The position numbers and the translations under genes are program-made. From the NCBI GenBank assembly GCA_910575435.1, contig CAJTGI010000010.1, positions 62,001 through 126,000 of the forward strand: a stretch of DNA of 64,000 bases. The letters are read 5' to 3'. How positions within the stretch are numbered: the first letter of the stretch is position 1; the number at the start of each line of letters is the position of its first letter. Under the pieces are notes generated by a model that saw only the letters and a list, made by a program, of their open reading frames with translations, was not told the origin of the DNA and did not search any database. Below, piece after piece: positions 22,057-31,185 of this stretch. The stretch comes from Clostridiaceae bacterium. Lineage in GTDB: Bacteria; Bacillota; Clostridia; Lachnospirales; Lachnospiraceae.

Positions 22057-25000
22057 TTAATCCATAATCTCCTCCAGAACCTCCACGCAGCGGGCAGAGA
22101 ACTTTTCCATGGTATAAAGCCGCTCATACACCTTCCTTCCCTCCCTGCCAATCTCTGCCGCCCTCTCCGGATCGGCTATAACGCTCTCGATAATCCGTAT
22201 CAGTTCCGTCACATTCTCATTCCTGAAAATATAGGCACTCTTCCCGTTTTCCATCACCTCTGATATCCCCGTCTTATCTGATACGATACAGGGCTTGGAC
22301 AGGGTCATTCCCTCGATGGCCGTCAGGGAAGTGGGCTCATCCCTGGAAGGCACGATAATGCCCGACGCCTTTTTATAATACTCCAGCAATTCCTTCTGGG
22401 GAACCACGTCCATATATCTCACGCAGGAATACCGCTTCTGCCCTTGGGACAGTTTCTGCATCATCTTCTCATCAGACTGTCTGCCGATAAAATAAAATTC
22501 CGCCTTATCTCTCACATCTTCTGCCAATCCGGCGATGGCGTCCAGCAGAATGTCCTGCCCCTTACGCCACTCGATGGTGCCAATGACCAAGAATACTTTC
22601 TTCTCTCCCAAGGCAGCATCCGCAACATCTAGTTTCCTCCCGAAATCCTCTACGCCGCACCGAATGATTTCCGACTGGTAGTCCTGGGAATAATCAAGCA
22701 ATATTCGCTGGGAATATTCGCTGGCGCAGAAAAGATGCACCTTGTCGTGAAGCTCCTTCTGCAATCCTGCCCGGAATAAGCCGAAGGCATATTCCCCCTC
22801 ATGAATCCACCAGAGAATGGGCGGCAGAGTGTCTCTCAATTCATTGATGGCATCAATGCAGATTGGAGACATGGTATTGACTACGATCAAGTCGTAATCC
22901 CTGGCATACCTGTCCAGATTGGTGGCGGAGATGGGCAGTTCCATATCCACGATCACCGTGATGCCCAGATCCAGGAAATCCTGCTTCATTGGCCCATCCT
23001 CCGGGGAGACCACCACTGGAAAATAATTCATCTTTTGCATGGTAGCCTTGACCATATTCAGCAACTGCACCGGAGCCCCGGTACGGGTAAGCTCATGGGT
23101 TAGGAACAAAATGTCCTTTCCCTCATGTTCCCGAAACAGTTCCTTCTCCGGCGAAAAGATCTGGAAATAATTCCGATCCGTATAGTAAAACAAATTCTTC
23201 ATGGACTCTGTAAAATACGGGTCCTGGGAAATATATTTCCCCCACCTCTTCAGGCAGTAAATCGGTGCCTTTTCCTTGACCCCCTTCACCGCCCAGGAAT
23301 GATTGCCAATATGGGTCATCAGGGAATATGGCGTGTACACGCAGCGGTATTCCCTCTCCAGCAATTTGTAAGACAAATCGATGTCCGAATGGGCGCTGGG
23401 GGTATGCTCGGCATCAAATCCCCCGATCTCCCGAAACAGGGCAGTCCTGATGGCCACGCAGGCTCCGCTCAGAATCGACACATCCCGCACCAGGTACTGA
23501 TGGAACCAGTAATCAATATTCTCAAAATGCCGCATGTGAAAAGAAGTTCCCACCTGTCCCCTCACGCCGGATATCATTCCCGCATACTGTATGGTGTTAT
23601 CTTCATATACCAGCATGGGAGAAACGCCCCCCACGCCTTCCAGCTCAAACAGTTCCAGCAATCTCACAAGCCAGTCCTTTTTCCGAGGAATCACGTCATC
23701 ATTGTAGAAGACCACAAACTCCCCTTCCGCCATTTCCGCCCCCGCATTGCACTTGGCAGAAAAATTGTAGGGCAGGTCATAGGGGCAGTATTTCACCTTC
23801 TCTGAATGGCAAAGCCTTCCCATCTCCTCCATCGCGCCAGAATTTGTCACCAGGATAATTTCATAGGCATCATATTCCGTGCAATCCAAGATTCCATTCA
23901 CCGTCCTCATCATATTCTCGCAGGAATCAGACGGCACCACCATGGTGACCTTTGGCTGCCCCTCCATCATCATATAGGCATAATTGGCATAGGGATTCTT
24001 CTGCATCACCGGGCGTATTCCCTGATTCGTCAAGTAATCCTTCAGCGCATTGATATTTGACTCCCTGGCGTAATCCTTCCCCCCTGCGGCAGAAGAGGTG
24101 GGAACGCTCCTCCAGAAATACAAAATCCTTTCCAAGTGATAGATGTTCTCTGTCAGGCGGGACATGCGGAGGGCCAAATCATAATCCTGGGAGAAGTCAT
24201 ACTCGCTGCGAAATCCCCCGGCCTTCCTCACCAGTTCCGCGAGATACATGCTCATATGCCCTGTATACATCTGGTTCAGCATCATCTCCGGCGACCAGTC
24301 CGGCTTGCAGATAAAATAAGAAAGTTCCGTGCCCCTTTCCCCGTCCACCTTGCACTCATCCGAGTAGACAAATTCCGCATCCCTGTGGAGATTGATCTCA
24401 TGGACAAACCAAAACAATGCATCCGGCGTAATCTCATCATCCTGATCCATCAATAGCACATATTCTCCCTCCGCCATATCTAAGGCATCATTGGACGCGC
24501 CGGATATGCCCTGATTCTTCTCCCTGTCCAGGCACCTGATTCGATCATCCTCCTCAGCCATCTGCAGCAGCCTCTCAAACCCTGCCCGCTCCGGCGAGCC
24601 ATCATTGACTGCACACAATTCCCAATTCTCATAAACCTGGGCCTGCAGCGACCTCACTGCCACCTCCAGCCATTTCACCGGGGCATTATAGATAGGCATG
24701 ATAATAGATAGCTTAGGCATCCTCTCAAAGGATTCCATTCTCTCCCACATTTCATCCGGAGACAATTGATTCTGCTGTTCCTGGAAAATGCGTCTGCCAA
24801 CATCATCCTTGGACATAGGGTTCATAGGCACCGCAAGCTTATAGTCCAGAGGCTTCCCTGTAACTTTATTTCCAATTGCCCGAAGAAGCCCCCTCATCCC
24901 ATATTGCTCCCTGAACCTTCCCATGGTTCTTAATTTGGATGTGACATTGATCTTCTTCCTTCCCTGAATTACATCCTTAACCTGCCTGGGAACCCATGTG

Positions 25001-27423
25001 ATCGCAGAGCCGGTCTTCCAAATCGTAGAACTGCGCAGCACGTTGATTTCTCCCTCGAAATGCCTCTGCAAATCATCCTTTTCTAATTTTATCTGCTCGG
25101 ATCTCCTAATGGCTCTGAACTTCTCCCTGCCTGTCTTCTGATTCTCCTCGATCAGAAACTGTTCCCTCTTATCCCTCTCCACGAAGGCCTCATCCCGCCT
25201 AGCCGTGATATCCAAGATTTCCAGATCCTTGCTGCCAATCTCCCCTTCCAATTCAATCAACTTGGCAACAAACTCCTCCGCCATGGGATTTCCTTTCTTC
25301 TCGCCTCTCCGGTCCATAGCGTCAGCCAGCCAATCTGCAAGGCCATCCCTCCGGCCCGCCATCTCCCGATAAACATCCACGGGGCCCAAACTGTAGCAGA
25401 CTACCCCATTTCCCAAGTCCGCCTCTTCCACGCCCTCCCATGAGATGATATCCCTCAGCATGGTTTTCACCCCATCCGTGCCATCATTCCGCCTGCCAAG
25501 ATACAGCACCTCCTTTCCCAAAAGAAGGGCAGCGCAAACAGCCCCAAAGGAATCCCCAATCACCGCAGATGCATAGTAAATGCTGCTAAGCCATTCCTCC
25601 ACTTCCATCTCCCGACTCTTGTGATCATTGCAAATCCATGTCTGTCCTGCCGAAAGCATGCCCCGATGCTCCCCCTGCTCCCGGACAAAGTCCTCCTCAA
25701 AACAGGTCAGGTCGATAAGGCAGTAAGGGCAAAAATTCCGATTCCTCCCGATAATTTCTTTCCACTCTTCCCGGCTTAGCAGAAACATGGGCGAGGGAAA
25801 GCAGGGGGCTTCTTTCCCAAAAACTTCCAAATGACTCTTTTGGGAACCCCGGTCACAGACGCTGATTCCATCCATCTTCTCCAGAAAATAATGGGCGATG
25901 GCGGGATTTGCTTCCAGAAAATCCTGTACCTGCCCATCAAAATTCACACAGCATGCAATCCGCGCCTGGCCATCCGACGCAAAATCCAGCCAGTTCACGA
26001 ATCCTCCCATCTGGGACGCATCCTCTCTCCCCCAGACCTGTCCCGGTCCCACCACGACCGCATCATAATCTTCTGCCAGGCGAGACAACTGGTCCCGGGT
26101 GATGCCGTCCCGCTGGAGTGAAAGATTCCTCTGGGCAAATCCCACGGGAAAGGAGGTTCTGCACTCTTCCCTGTAATTCACGGGAATGTATGCCGCCGTA
26201 TCTGCCACGAATCCCCTTCCTTGCAGAATCTTTTCCATGGCGTAGGCTTCCAGGCAACTTGGATAATCTTTCTGATACCAAAGATTTACCAGCAGAACCC
26301 TCTTCCCATAGTGCGCCGGCTCATCCATCCTCTCTCTGGACCCCAGAGGCATTCGCATCACCTGCTCTGCCAGATTTCCGATCTTCTCTCTAAATATGTT
26401 CTCCGTAGCATATTTCTCATATTTCCTGCGAGATGCCTCCCCCATGCTATCCAGATCATCTGACAGGATGACCTGCCGCAGAATATCTGCCAGGGCCTCT
26501 ACATCCTCATTTGGAAATATCCATCCATTCTCTGGGGAAACCATGTATTTCGCACCCACGTTCTGAGAAAGAATCAGCGGCTTTTTGCACATGCACGCCT
26601 CCAATGCCACCAGGGAGCTGGACTCGTCCCTAGAGGGAACCAGAAAGACATCCGTATCCCTAAACAGAGCCCACTTCTCCTGTCCCTGCACGGATTCCGT
26701 CCATGTAATCGGATCTCCCTCGTCCAATACCTTTAGGCAATCTCCATAATAACTTTGATCGCTAATCTTTCCCACGAAATTGAAGCGAATCTTTTCTTTA
26801 TCTTTCTCATCCAACTGGTGAAACGCCTGAATTGCCAAGTCAAATCCCTTATTATAATTCACCGTTCCAATCAGGGTCAACACCTTCCGATCCCCCGTCC
26901 GGGAAGGAGCCTCCCCGCCCATGTCTGCAACGTGGTCCTCTACGAAATTCTCCACTACAAAGCAGTCGTCCACCAAATTTTCTTCCAGAAGAAACTCCTT
27001 TACATGCCGGCTCACCACAACTACATTGGCGGTATTCCGCAATATCTCTCTTAGACCTGGAATAATCTTAATAAAATAGTCTTTGATCAGCCTGCCCTCG
27101 TGCAAATACCAGATCAAGGGAACTTCCCCCTCTAGCCTCTCCACGATTCGATACATCATGATGGTATTCGCAATCACCAGGTCAAAGCCCTTGAAAAAGG
27201 CATCATACTCCTCAGGGTATTCATCATAATCAAAATCTGCGCAGGTAAGCTCAATGGCTTTGTCTAACCTGCCCGCCATCTCCCCCGAACTGGGGGAAAA
27301 TGCCGCCACCTCATACCCCTCTTCCACCAGGATTCTGCCCGCATTGGCCAGCGTGATGGGCGCTCCCTCAATCTCAAGGTTGTGAAATAACAGCAAAATC
27401 CTCTTGCAATCTTTTCCTCTCAT
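22057..27423 (-). CDS. Giant multidomain glycosyltransferase (GT4, pyruvyltransferase-like, GT2, GT2, GT4)
   Basis: A 1788-residue cytoplasmic protein, about five times a usual glycosyltransferase. Residues 6-355 are a GT4 (GT-B) module with SRDESSSLVALEACMC. Residues 374-700 resemble a polysaccharide pyruvyltransferase but read VVVGPGQVW where the family has GSDQVW, and DSFGAVCAALLLGK where it has a SFHG-type motif, so it may be inactive. Residues 715-795 are a charged coiled coil. Residues 904-1150 are a GT2 module (SIIMPIYNAP, LMDQDDEITP), and 1157-1395 a second GT2 (VVFYNDDVIPRK). Residues 1436-1786 are a second GT4 (HELTRTGAPVQLLN, SRDEPTSLTAIEGM). It probably adds several sugars to the glycan exported by the ABC transporter encoded just upstream. 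The ATG follows AGGTGGAG. No frameshift is seen. Confidence 0.92.
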   Translation of the reverse strand: MRGKDCKRILLLFHNLEIEGAPITLANAGRILVEEGYEVAAFSPSSGEMAGRLDKAIELTCADFDYDEYPEEYDAFFKGFDLVIANTIMMYRIVERLEGEVPLIWYLHEGRLIKDYFIKIIPGLREILRNTANVVVVSRHVKEFLLEENLVDDCFVVENFVEDHVADMGGEAPSRTGDRKVLTLIGTVNYNKGFDLAIQAFHQLDEKDKEKIRFNFVGKISDQSYYGDCLKVLDEGDPITWTESVQGQEKWALFRDTDVFLVPSRDESSSLVALEACMCKKPLILSQNVGAKYMVSPENGWIFPNEDVEALADILRQVILSDDLDSMGEASRRKYEKYATENIFREKIGNLAEQVMRMPLGSRERMDEPAHYGKRVLLVNLWYQKDYPSCLEAYAMEKILQGRGFVADTAAYIPVNYREECRTSFPVGFAQRNLSLQRDGITRDQLSRLAEDYDAVVVGPGQVWGREDASQMGGFVNWLDFASDGQARIACCVNFDGQVQDFLEANPAIAHYFLEKMDGISVCDRGSQKSHLEVFGKEAPCFPSPMFLLSREEWKEIIGRNRNFCPYCLIDLTCFEEDFVREQGEHRGMLSAGQTWICNDHKSREMEVEEWLSSIYYASAVIGDSFGAVCAALLLGKEVLYLGRRNDGTDGVKTMLRDIISWEGVEEADLGNGVVCYSLGPVDVYREMAGRRDGLADWLADAMDRRGEKKGNPMAEEFVAKLIELEGEIGSKDLEILDITARRDEAFVERDKREQFLIEENQKTGREKFRAIRRSEQIKLEKDDLQRHFEGEINVLRSSTIWKTGSAITWVPRQVKDVIQGRKKINVTSKLRTMGRFREQYGMRGLLRAIGNKVTGKPLDYKLAVPMNPMSKDDVGRRIFQEQQNQLSPDEMWERMESFERMPKLSIIMPIYNAPVKWLEVAVRSLQAQVYENWELCAVNDGSPERAGFERLLQMAEEDDRIRCLDREKNQGISGASNDALDMAEGEYVLLMDQDDEITPDALFWFVHEINLHRDAEFVYSDECKVDGERGTELSYFICKPDWSPEMMLNQMYTGHMSMYLAELVRKAGGFRSEYDFSQDYDLALRMSRLTENIYHLERILYFWRSVPTSSAAGGKDYARESNINALKDYLTNQGIRPVMQKNPYANYAYMMMEGQPKVTMVVPSDSCENMMRTVNGILDCTEYDAYEIILVTNSGAMEEMGRLCHSEKVKYCPYDLPYNFSAKCNAGAEMAEGEFVVFYNDDVIPRKKDWLVRLLELFELEGVGGVSPMLVYEDNTIQYAGMISGVRGQVGTSFHMRHFENIDYWFHQYLVRDVSILSGACVAIRTALFREIGGFDAEHTPSAHSDIDLSYKLLEREYRCVYTPYSLMTHIGNHSWAVKGVKEKAPIYCLKRWGKYISQDPYFTESMKNLFYYTDRNYFQIFSPEKELFREHEGKDILFLTHELTRTGAPVQLLNMVKATMQKMNYFPVVVSPEDGPMKQDFLDLGITVIVDMELPISATNLDRYARDYDLIVVNTMSPICIDAINELRDTLPPILWWIHEGEYAFGLFRAGLQKELHDKVHLFCASEYSQRILLDYSQDYQSEIIRCGVEDFGRKLDVADAALGEKKVFLVIGTIEWRKGQDILLDAIAGLAEDVRDKAEFYFIGRQSDEKMMQKLSQGQKRYSCVRYMDVVPQKELLEYYKKASGIIVPSRDEPTSLTAIEGMTLSKPCIVSDKTGISEVMENGKSAYIFRNENVTELIRIIESVIADPERAAEIGREGRKVYERLYTMEKFSARCVEVLEEIMD

Positions 27424-27437
27424 GGCTCCACCTCATA

Positions 27438-28664
27438 TCATTCCCATTGATGCGGCATGGAGAAAATGCCAAATTCACCAATGCATTCCTTCTTTTCCTT
27501 CACGTAAAACTCCTGGGCAAAATAGATGTAATCCAAAATCGTGCCGTCCCTCAGTTTCATGGAAATATCCAGCCGATACCTTCCTGGCAGCAAGTCCAAT
27601 CGGTCAATCACAAAGGATATCTTGCCCTGCTTGCCCAGATATCTCTCCTGCTTCTCCCCCATGGTGCTGGAGCCATAGCACTGCGTCCCGTCATTGCGAA
27701 TGATGCAGATTCTGAAATCAACGGCTTCCCTGACCTGTTCCAGCATCTCATATTCCAAATAAAGTTCAAACTTATCATACATCTGCAAGGTTTTCATCCC
27801 CTTGCCCGTCTCATCCCCCAGCCTGATTTTCGTATAAATGGCCTTTCCATTTCCAATACGGCTGGACTTATCTGCAAAGCCCCCCTCCAGGACTTTCTGC
27901 TCCCTCTTCTCTTCCTTACCCAGCCTCTCCGCCTCCATAGAAGAATTGTAATGGGTTCCCACGATGGAAGGCTTCCCCTCCTCCTTGATCTCCCCCTCCT
28001 CCAGCCAGATGGCCCGGTCGCAGATTGCCTCAATCTGCCCCATGGAGTGGGATACCAGCACGATAGTCACCCCGTTGGACTTGATTTCCTGCAGTTTCTC
28101 AAAGCATTTTTTCTGAAAACTCACGTCCCCCACGGCAAGAATCTCATCAATCAGCAGGATGTCCGCCTTCACATTGATGGCCACGGAAAAACCCAGCCTC
28201 ATATACATTCCGGAAGAGTAGGTCCTCACCGGATTGTCAATATGCTCTCCCAGCTCAGAAAACTGAATGATCTCCTCAATCTTTTCGTCAATTTCATCCT
28301 TCGTCATGCCAAAAATAGCCGCATTGGTATAGATATTCTCCCTGCCGGACATGTCCTGGTGAAAGCCCGCGCCCAATTCAATCAGGCTGGACACCCGCCC
28401 ATGCACGGCAATGGTTCCCGATGTGGGGTACATAATCCTGTTAATCAGCTTCAGCGTGGTACTCTTCCCGCAGCCGTTCCTTCCAATCAGACCCACGGCC
28501 TCCCCCTTTTTTATGGAGATGTCGATCCCTTTCAGAACCCAATGGTCCTCATATTTATTCCTCTTTCGGAACAGCGTCTTTTCCTTCAAGCTGTTCCCCT
28601 TGTCATAGTAAATCTTGAACTTCTTTCTCACGTCTTTCACTTCTATGGAAAATTCCTCTTTCAT
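27438..28664 (-). CDS. wzt: Polysaccharide ABC transporter ATP-binding protein with Wzt-type C-terminal domain
   Basis: ATPase subunit of an ABC-2 exporter for a lipid-linked glycan, about 408 residues. The nucleotide-binding domain has Walker A GLIGRNGCGKST, signature YSSGM, Walker B ILLIDEILAVGD and the switch His in LVSHSMGQ. After residue 245 a linker leads to a beta-rich C-terminal domain (IYTKIRLGDETGKGMKTLQM to FSMPHQWE) like that of Wzt, which in E. coli O9a recognises the finished chain end. The ATG at 28664 lies nine bases after AGGTG; an upstream GTG has its ribosome site touching it. The start is next to the permease stop, so the pair is translationally coupled. The giant glycosyltransferase gene begins 14 bases after it. 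Confidence 0.94.
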   Translation of the reverse strand: MKEEFSIEVKDVRKKFKIYYDKGNSLKEKTLFRKRNKYEDHWVLKGIDISIKKGEAVGLIGRNGCGKSTTLKLINRIMYPTSGTIAVHGRVSSLIELGAGFHQDMSGRENIYTNAAIFGMTKDEIDEKIEEIIQFSELGEHIDNPVRTYSSGMYMRLGFSVAINVKADILLIDEILAVGDVSFQKKCFEKLQEIKSNGVTIVLVSHSMGQIEAICDRAIWLEEGEIKEEGKPSIVGTHYNSSMEAERLGKEEKREQKVLEGGFADKSSRIGNGKAIYTKIRLGDETGKGMKTLQMYDKFELYLEYEMLEQVREAVDFRICIIRNDGTQCYGSSTMGEKQERYLGKQGKISFVIDRLDLLPGRYRLDISMKLRDGTILDYIYFAQEFYVKEKKECIGEFGIFSMPHQWE

Positions 28665-28678
28665 AACCCTTCGCACCT

Positions 28679-29455
28679 CTACATTTCTTCTACGAATCCC
28701 TTTTGCAGCTTATCAAATATATATGACCCCAGCACCACAAAGACAAGTCCCAGCACCACTGCCGATGCCATGGTGGAAAGGTCAGGAAATTTTTTATAGT
28801 ATAAAATCTGCCTATATGCGGCAATGATGGGGGACATGGGATTCAGATGAAATAAAAAAAGCAGACGCTCTGGCACCCACTCCATGGGATAAACCACTGG
28901 AGACAAGTACATCCACATCATGGATACCAGCCCCAAAATATGCTCCAAATCCCTGAAATAAACGGTCAGGGCCGATGTCATCAGGGAAATCCCCAAAGCC
29001 AGAAGCAATTCAATCACCATCACGATGGGCAAGAAGAGCAGGGCATACAGATTAACGCCAAATCCCGTAATGAAAATCACCGCAAAAATGACAAGAAAGG
29101 AAAACAGCATATTCACGAAGCAGCTTATCACATAGGAAATCGGCAGCACTATCCTGGGAAAATATATTTTCTTCACCAGGTCTTGTCCGGTTACAATCGC
29201 CATGGAGCCGCCAACAAGGGAGGAACTAAAAAAAATCCATGGCACCAGTGCCACGAATAAGAACATGTAAAAATCCTCTATGCCCGAACGCATAATCATA
29301 GAAAAAACAATGGTATAAATCACCAGCTGGAGCAGGGGATTGATAAATGTCCAGAGAAATCCCAGGACGGAAGCCTTGTATCTTCCCCTCAAATCCTTCT
29401 GTACTAATGAAACCAGCATCTGCCGATATTGGTATAATTCCTTGATCTTATTCAT
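28679..29455 (-). CDS. wzm: Polysaccharide ABC transporter permease (ABC-2 type)
   Basis: Membrane subunit of the exporter, about 258 residues with six hydrophobic segments. The N-terminal LVQKDLRGRYKASVLGFLWT and INPLLQLVIYTIVFS match Wzm/TagG/RfbA permeases, as do LVPWIFFSSSLVGGSMAIV and the C-terminal LNPMSPIIAAYRQILYYKK. With the adjacent ATPase it moves an undecaprenyl-linked polysaccharide across the membrane. The ATG at 29455 has AGAGG eight bases upstream; the ATG two codons earlier is too close to it. A strong promoter and a hairpin lie just upstream, so transporter and giant glycosyltransferase may be expressed apart from the upstream glycosyltransferases. Confidence 0.94.
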   Translation of the reverse strand: MNKIKELYQYRQMLVSLVQKDLRGRYKASVLGFLWTFINPLLQLVIYTIVFSMIMRSGIEDFYMFLFVALVPWIFFSSSLVGGSMAIVTGQDLVKKIYFPRIVLPISYVISCFVNMLFSFLVIFAVIFITGFGVNLYALLFLPIVMVIELLLALGISLMTSALTVYFRDLEHILGLVSMMWMYLSPVVYPMEWVPERLLFLFHLNPMSPIIAAYRQILYYKKFPDLSTMASAVVLGLVFVVLGSYIFDKLQKGFVEEM

Positions 29456-29474
29456 GTCCATAACCTCTTCCGCC

Positions 29475-29507
29475 GTTACTATGAGCGTCTCAACAATTCA
29501 TAGTAAC
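29475..29507 (-). promoter_or_regulatory. Perfect 10-bp inverted repeat in the exporter 5' leader
   Basis: GTTACTATGA (29475-29484) and TCATAGTAAC (29498-29507) with a 13-base loop lie between the promoter and the permease start. It could be an operator or an mRNA hairpin. The GTTACTAT end echoes the MITE-like repeat, but the rest does not match. Confidence 0.5.
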
Positions 29508-29534
29508 TCTCCGCTTCATTTACATTTGCCCCTC

Positions 29535-29563
29535 ATTATCCCATACTCCAATATAATTGTCAA
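29535..29563 (-). promoter_or_regulatory. Internal promoter for the ABC exporter genes
   Basis: On the minus strand TTGACA (29558-29563), a 17-base spacer and GATAAT (29535-29540). It lies in a 150-base gap inside an otherwise tightly packed gene cluster. Confidence 0.8.
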
Positions 29564-29605
29564 ACTATGGAAAGCCTTCCCGCCCTCCTGTCGCCAAGCA
29601 TCCAA

Positions 29606-31135
29606 TTAAAATCTCCCTTGGTATCGCAGCACGCATTGGGGCGTCCACAGACTGCTGCCGCCCTTTCCCCACATCCAGCAGTATCTGTCCTTTCCCTTCC
29701 CCTGGCATGCGGCTTCGCCCCCCAGGTATCTCTCCCGCTCCACCATCACGCACATCCCGCTCACCACCCCGACATTATGGGCATATAGCATCCTCCCCAT
29801 ATAGCCAGGGCTTCGGCTGGATTCCCTATCATCATAGAGGACAACGGTCTCTTTCCCAGCGCCATCCCGATCACCTTCCACATCAAAGCACCTGAAAAGC
29901 CTTCCGTAATCCGGCCTGCCAGCCGCCAGATCTCCCCCCGTATCCCGCACCCTGCCACTCTGGTCAACAATCATAGGCGCCACCAAATCTATATCCTTCC
30001 TCTGCCCGTACATCAGCATCTTTTCCAGCCAATCCCCCGTCTGAATCCTTATTCTGGAATCGCAGAATACCAGATAGTCCGCCCGGCTTTCCCGAACTGC
30101 CAGATTCCTCTCCTCCTCCCCGCGGCACGGCGTAATTTCATAATCCTTATATGTGGTATGCCCTGCCACCGACTGTACAAAGTCCTGCAAGTCCTCTTCC
30201 TCCTCATATAAGACATAAATCCCTATTCCGGGCTTCCTTTCACATGGATAATCAACCAAATAAAAGGTGGGGGCAGTTTCCACGCTCCTAACTTCCCCTG
30301 CCAGCCCAACCCTGTCCAGATGCCTCTGCACCGCCTTTCTTCCCGCCACGGCGGCATAGGCCTTCTTTCCGGTATCATTTGCCGAAGAATCCTCATGCGC
30401 CCTCCAGTAATACAGCACCTTGGGTATGCGCACGACCCGACCCGCCTTCTCGCACAGCCGAAGGATCAAGTCATGATCCTGGGAACCATCGTATTCCTTA
30501 TGGAACATTCCCGCCTTCTTCAATAACTCCGCCGAAAACACGCACAGATGGCAAATGTAATTATTTCCCCGCAAGGAGTCAAAAGAAAAGTCCGGCTTTA
30601 AATGCAGGGCTACAATATTGGAAATCCTATCCCGAAACACCAATTCATCGCTAAAAAGAAAATCCGCAGAACTTGCCCGGATCATTTTCTCATTCTCATA
30701 CAGGGCGGCTGGGTGAAGCAGATCGTCATGGTCCAGGAGAACCAGATAATCCCCCCCGGCCATCTTCAATGCCTCATTGGTATTTTCTGAAATCCCCCCA
30801 TTCCTCTCCAGGCGGCGATACTTGATCCTGGCATCCCGCTCCATCATCATTCTCGCCTCGGCCTCCACCTCCCGATTAAATCCGTCACTGCCATCTGCGA
30901 TACATAATTCCCAATTCTCATAGGTTTGATTCACGCAGGAATCCACCATATCCCGAAAGAAGGGGATGGGCGTGTTGTACGCAGGGACAATGATGCTAAA
31001 GAGAATCGACCCCTGGACTCCTTGCCTTTTCTGCTCTGATAATTCCTCTTCTTTGATTTTAATAACATGACGGAAATAGTAATTCTGATAAATCTTTTTG
31101 AATAATCGGCGGCAAATCCGCTGAACCGCTACCAT
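29606..31135 (-). CDS. GT2 family glycosyltransferase with second, degenerate GT2-like half
   Basis: About 509 residues. A complete GT2 module comes first: FSIIVPAYNTPIPFFRDMVD, LVLLDHDDLLHPAALYENE with the metal-binding DHDD, and YDGSQDHDLILRLCEK; YYWRAHEDSSAND follows, as in rhamnosyltransferase-like enzymes. The C-terminal 200 residues repeat a GT2 layout (YLVFCDSRIRIQTGDWLEKM, VGVVSGMCVMVER) but lack a clear DxD, so they are probably non-catalytic. The start is uncertain: ATG at 31135 (GAGG five bases upstream), GTG at 31153 and TTG at 31183 are all possible. It resembles the central GT2-GT2 part of the giant enzyme. The acceptor is unknown. Confidence 0.88.
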   Translation of the reverse strand: MVAVQRICRRLFKKIYQNYYFRHVIKIKEEELSEQKRQGVQGSILFSIIVPAYNTPIPFFRDMVDSCVNQTYENWELCIADGSDGFNREVEAEARMMMERDARIKYRRLERNGGISENTNEALKMAGGDYLVLLDHDDLLHPAALYENEKMIRASSADFLFSDELVFRDRISNIVALHLKPDFSFDSLRGNNYICHLCVFSAELLKKAGMFHKEYDGSQDHDLILRLCEKAGRVVRIPKVLYYWRAHEDSSANDTGKKAYAAVAGRKAVQRHLDRVGLAGEVRSVETAPTFYLVDYPCERKPGIGIYVLYEEEEDLQDFVQSVAGHTTYKDYEITPCRGEEERNLAVRESRADYLVFCDSRIRIQTGDWLEKMLMYGQRKDIDLVAPMIVDQSGRVRDTGGDLAAGRPDYGRLFRCFDVEGDRDGAGKETVVLYDDRESSRSPGYMGRMLYAHNVGVVSGMCVMVERERYLGGEAACQGKGKDRYCWMWGKGGSSLWTPQCVLRYQGRF

Positions 31136-31185
31136 ACAGCCCTCTTTTCTCACAATATTCTTTCCCCTTCCTGCCGCATGCAAGC

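Noticed and set aside
22801-24456. Several plus-strand frames opposite the giant glycosyltransferase
   Set aside because: Their composition is the shadow of the minus-strand gene, and none has a start signal.
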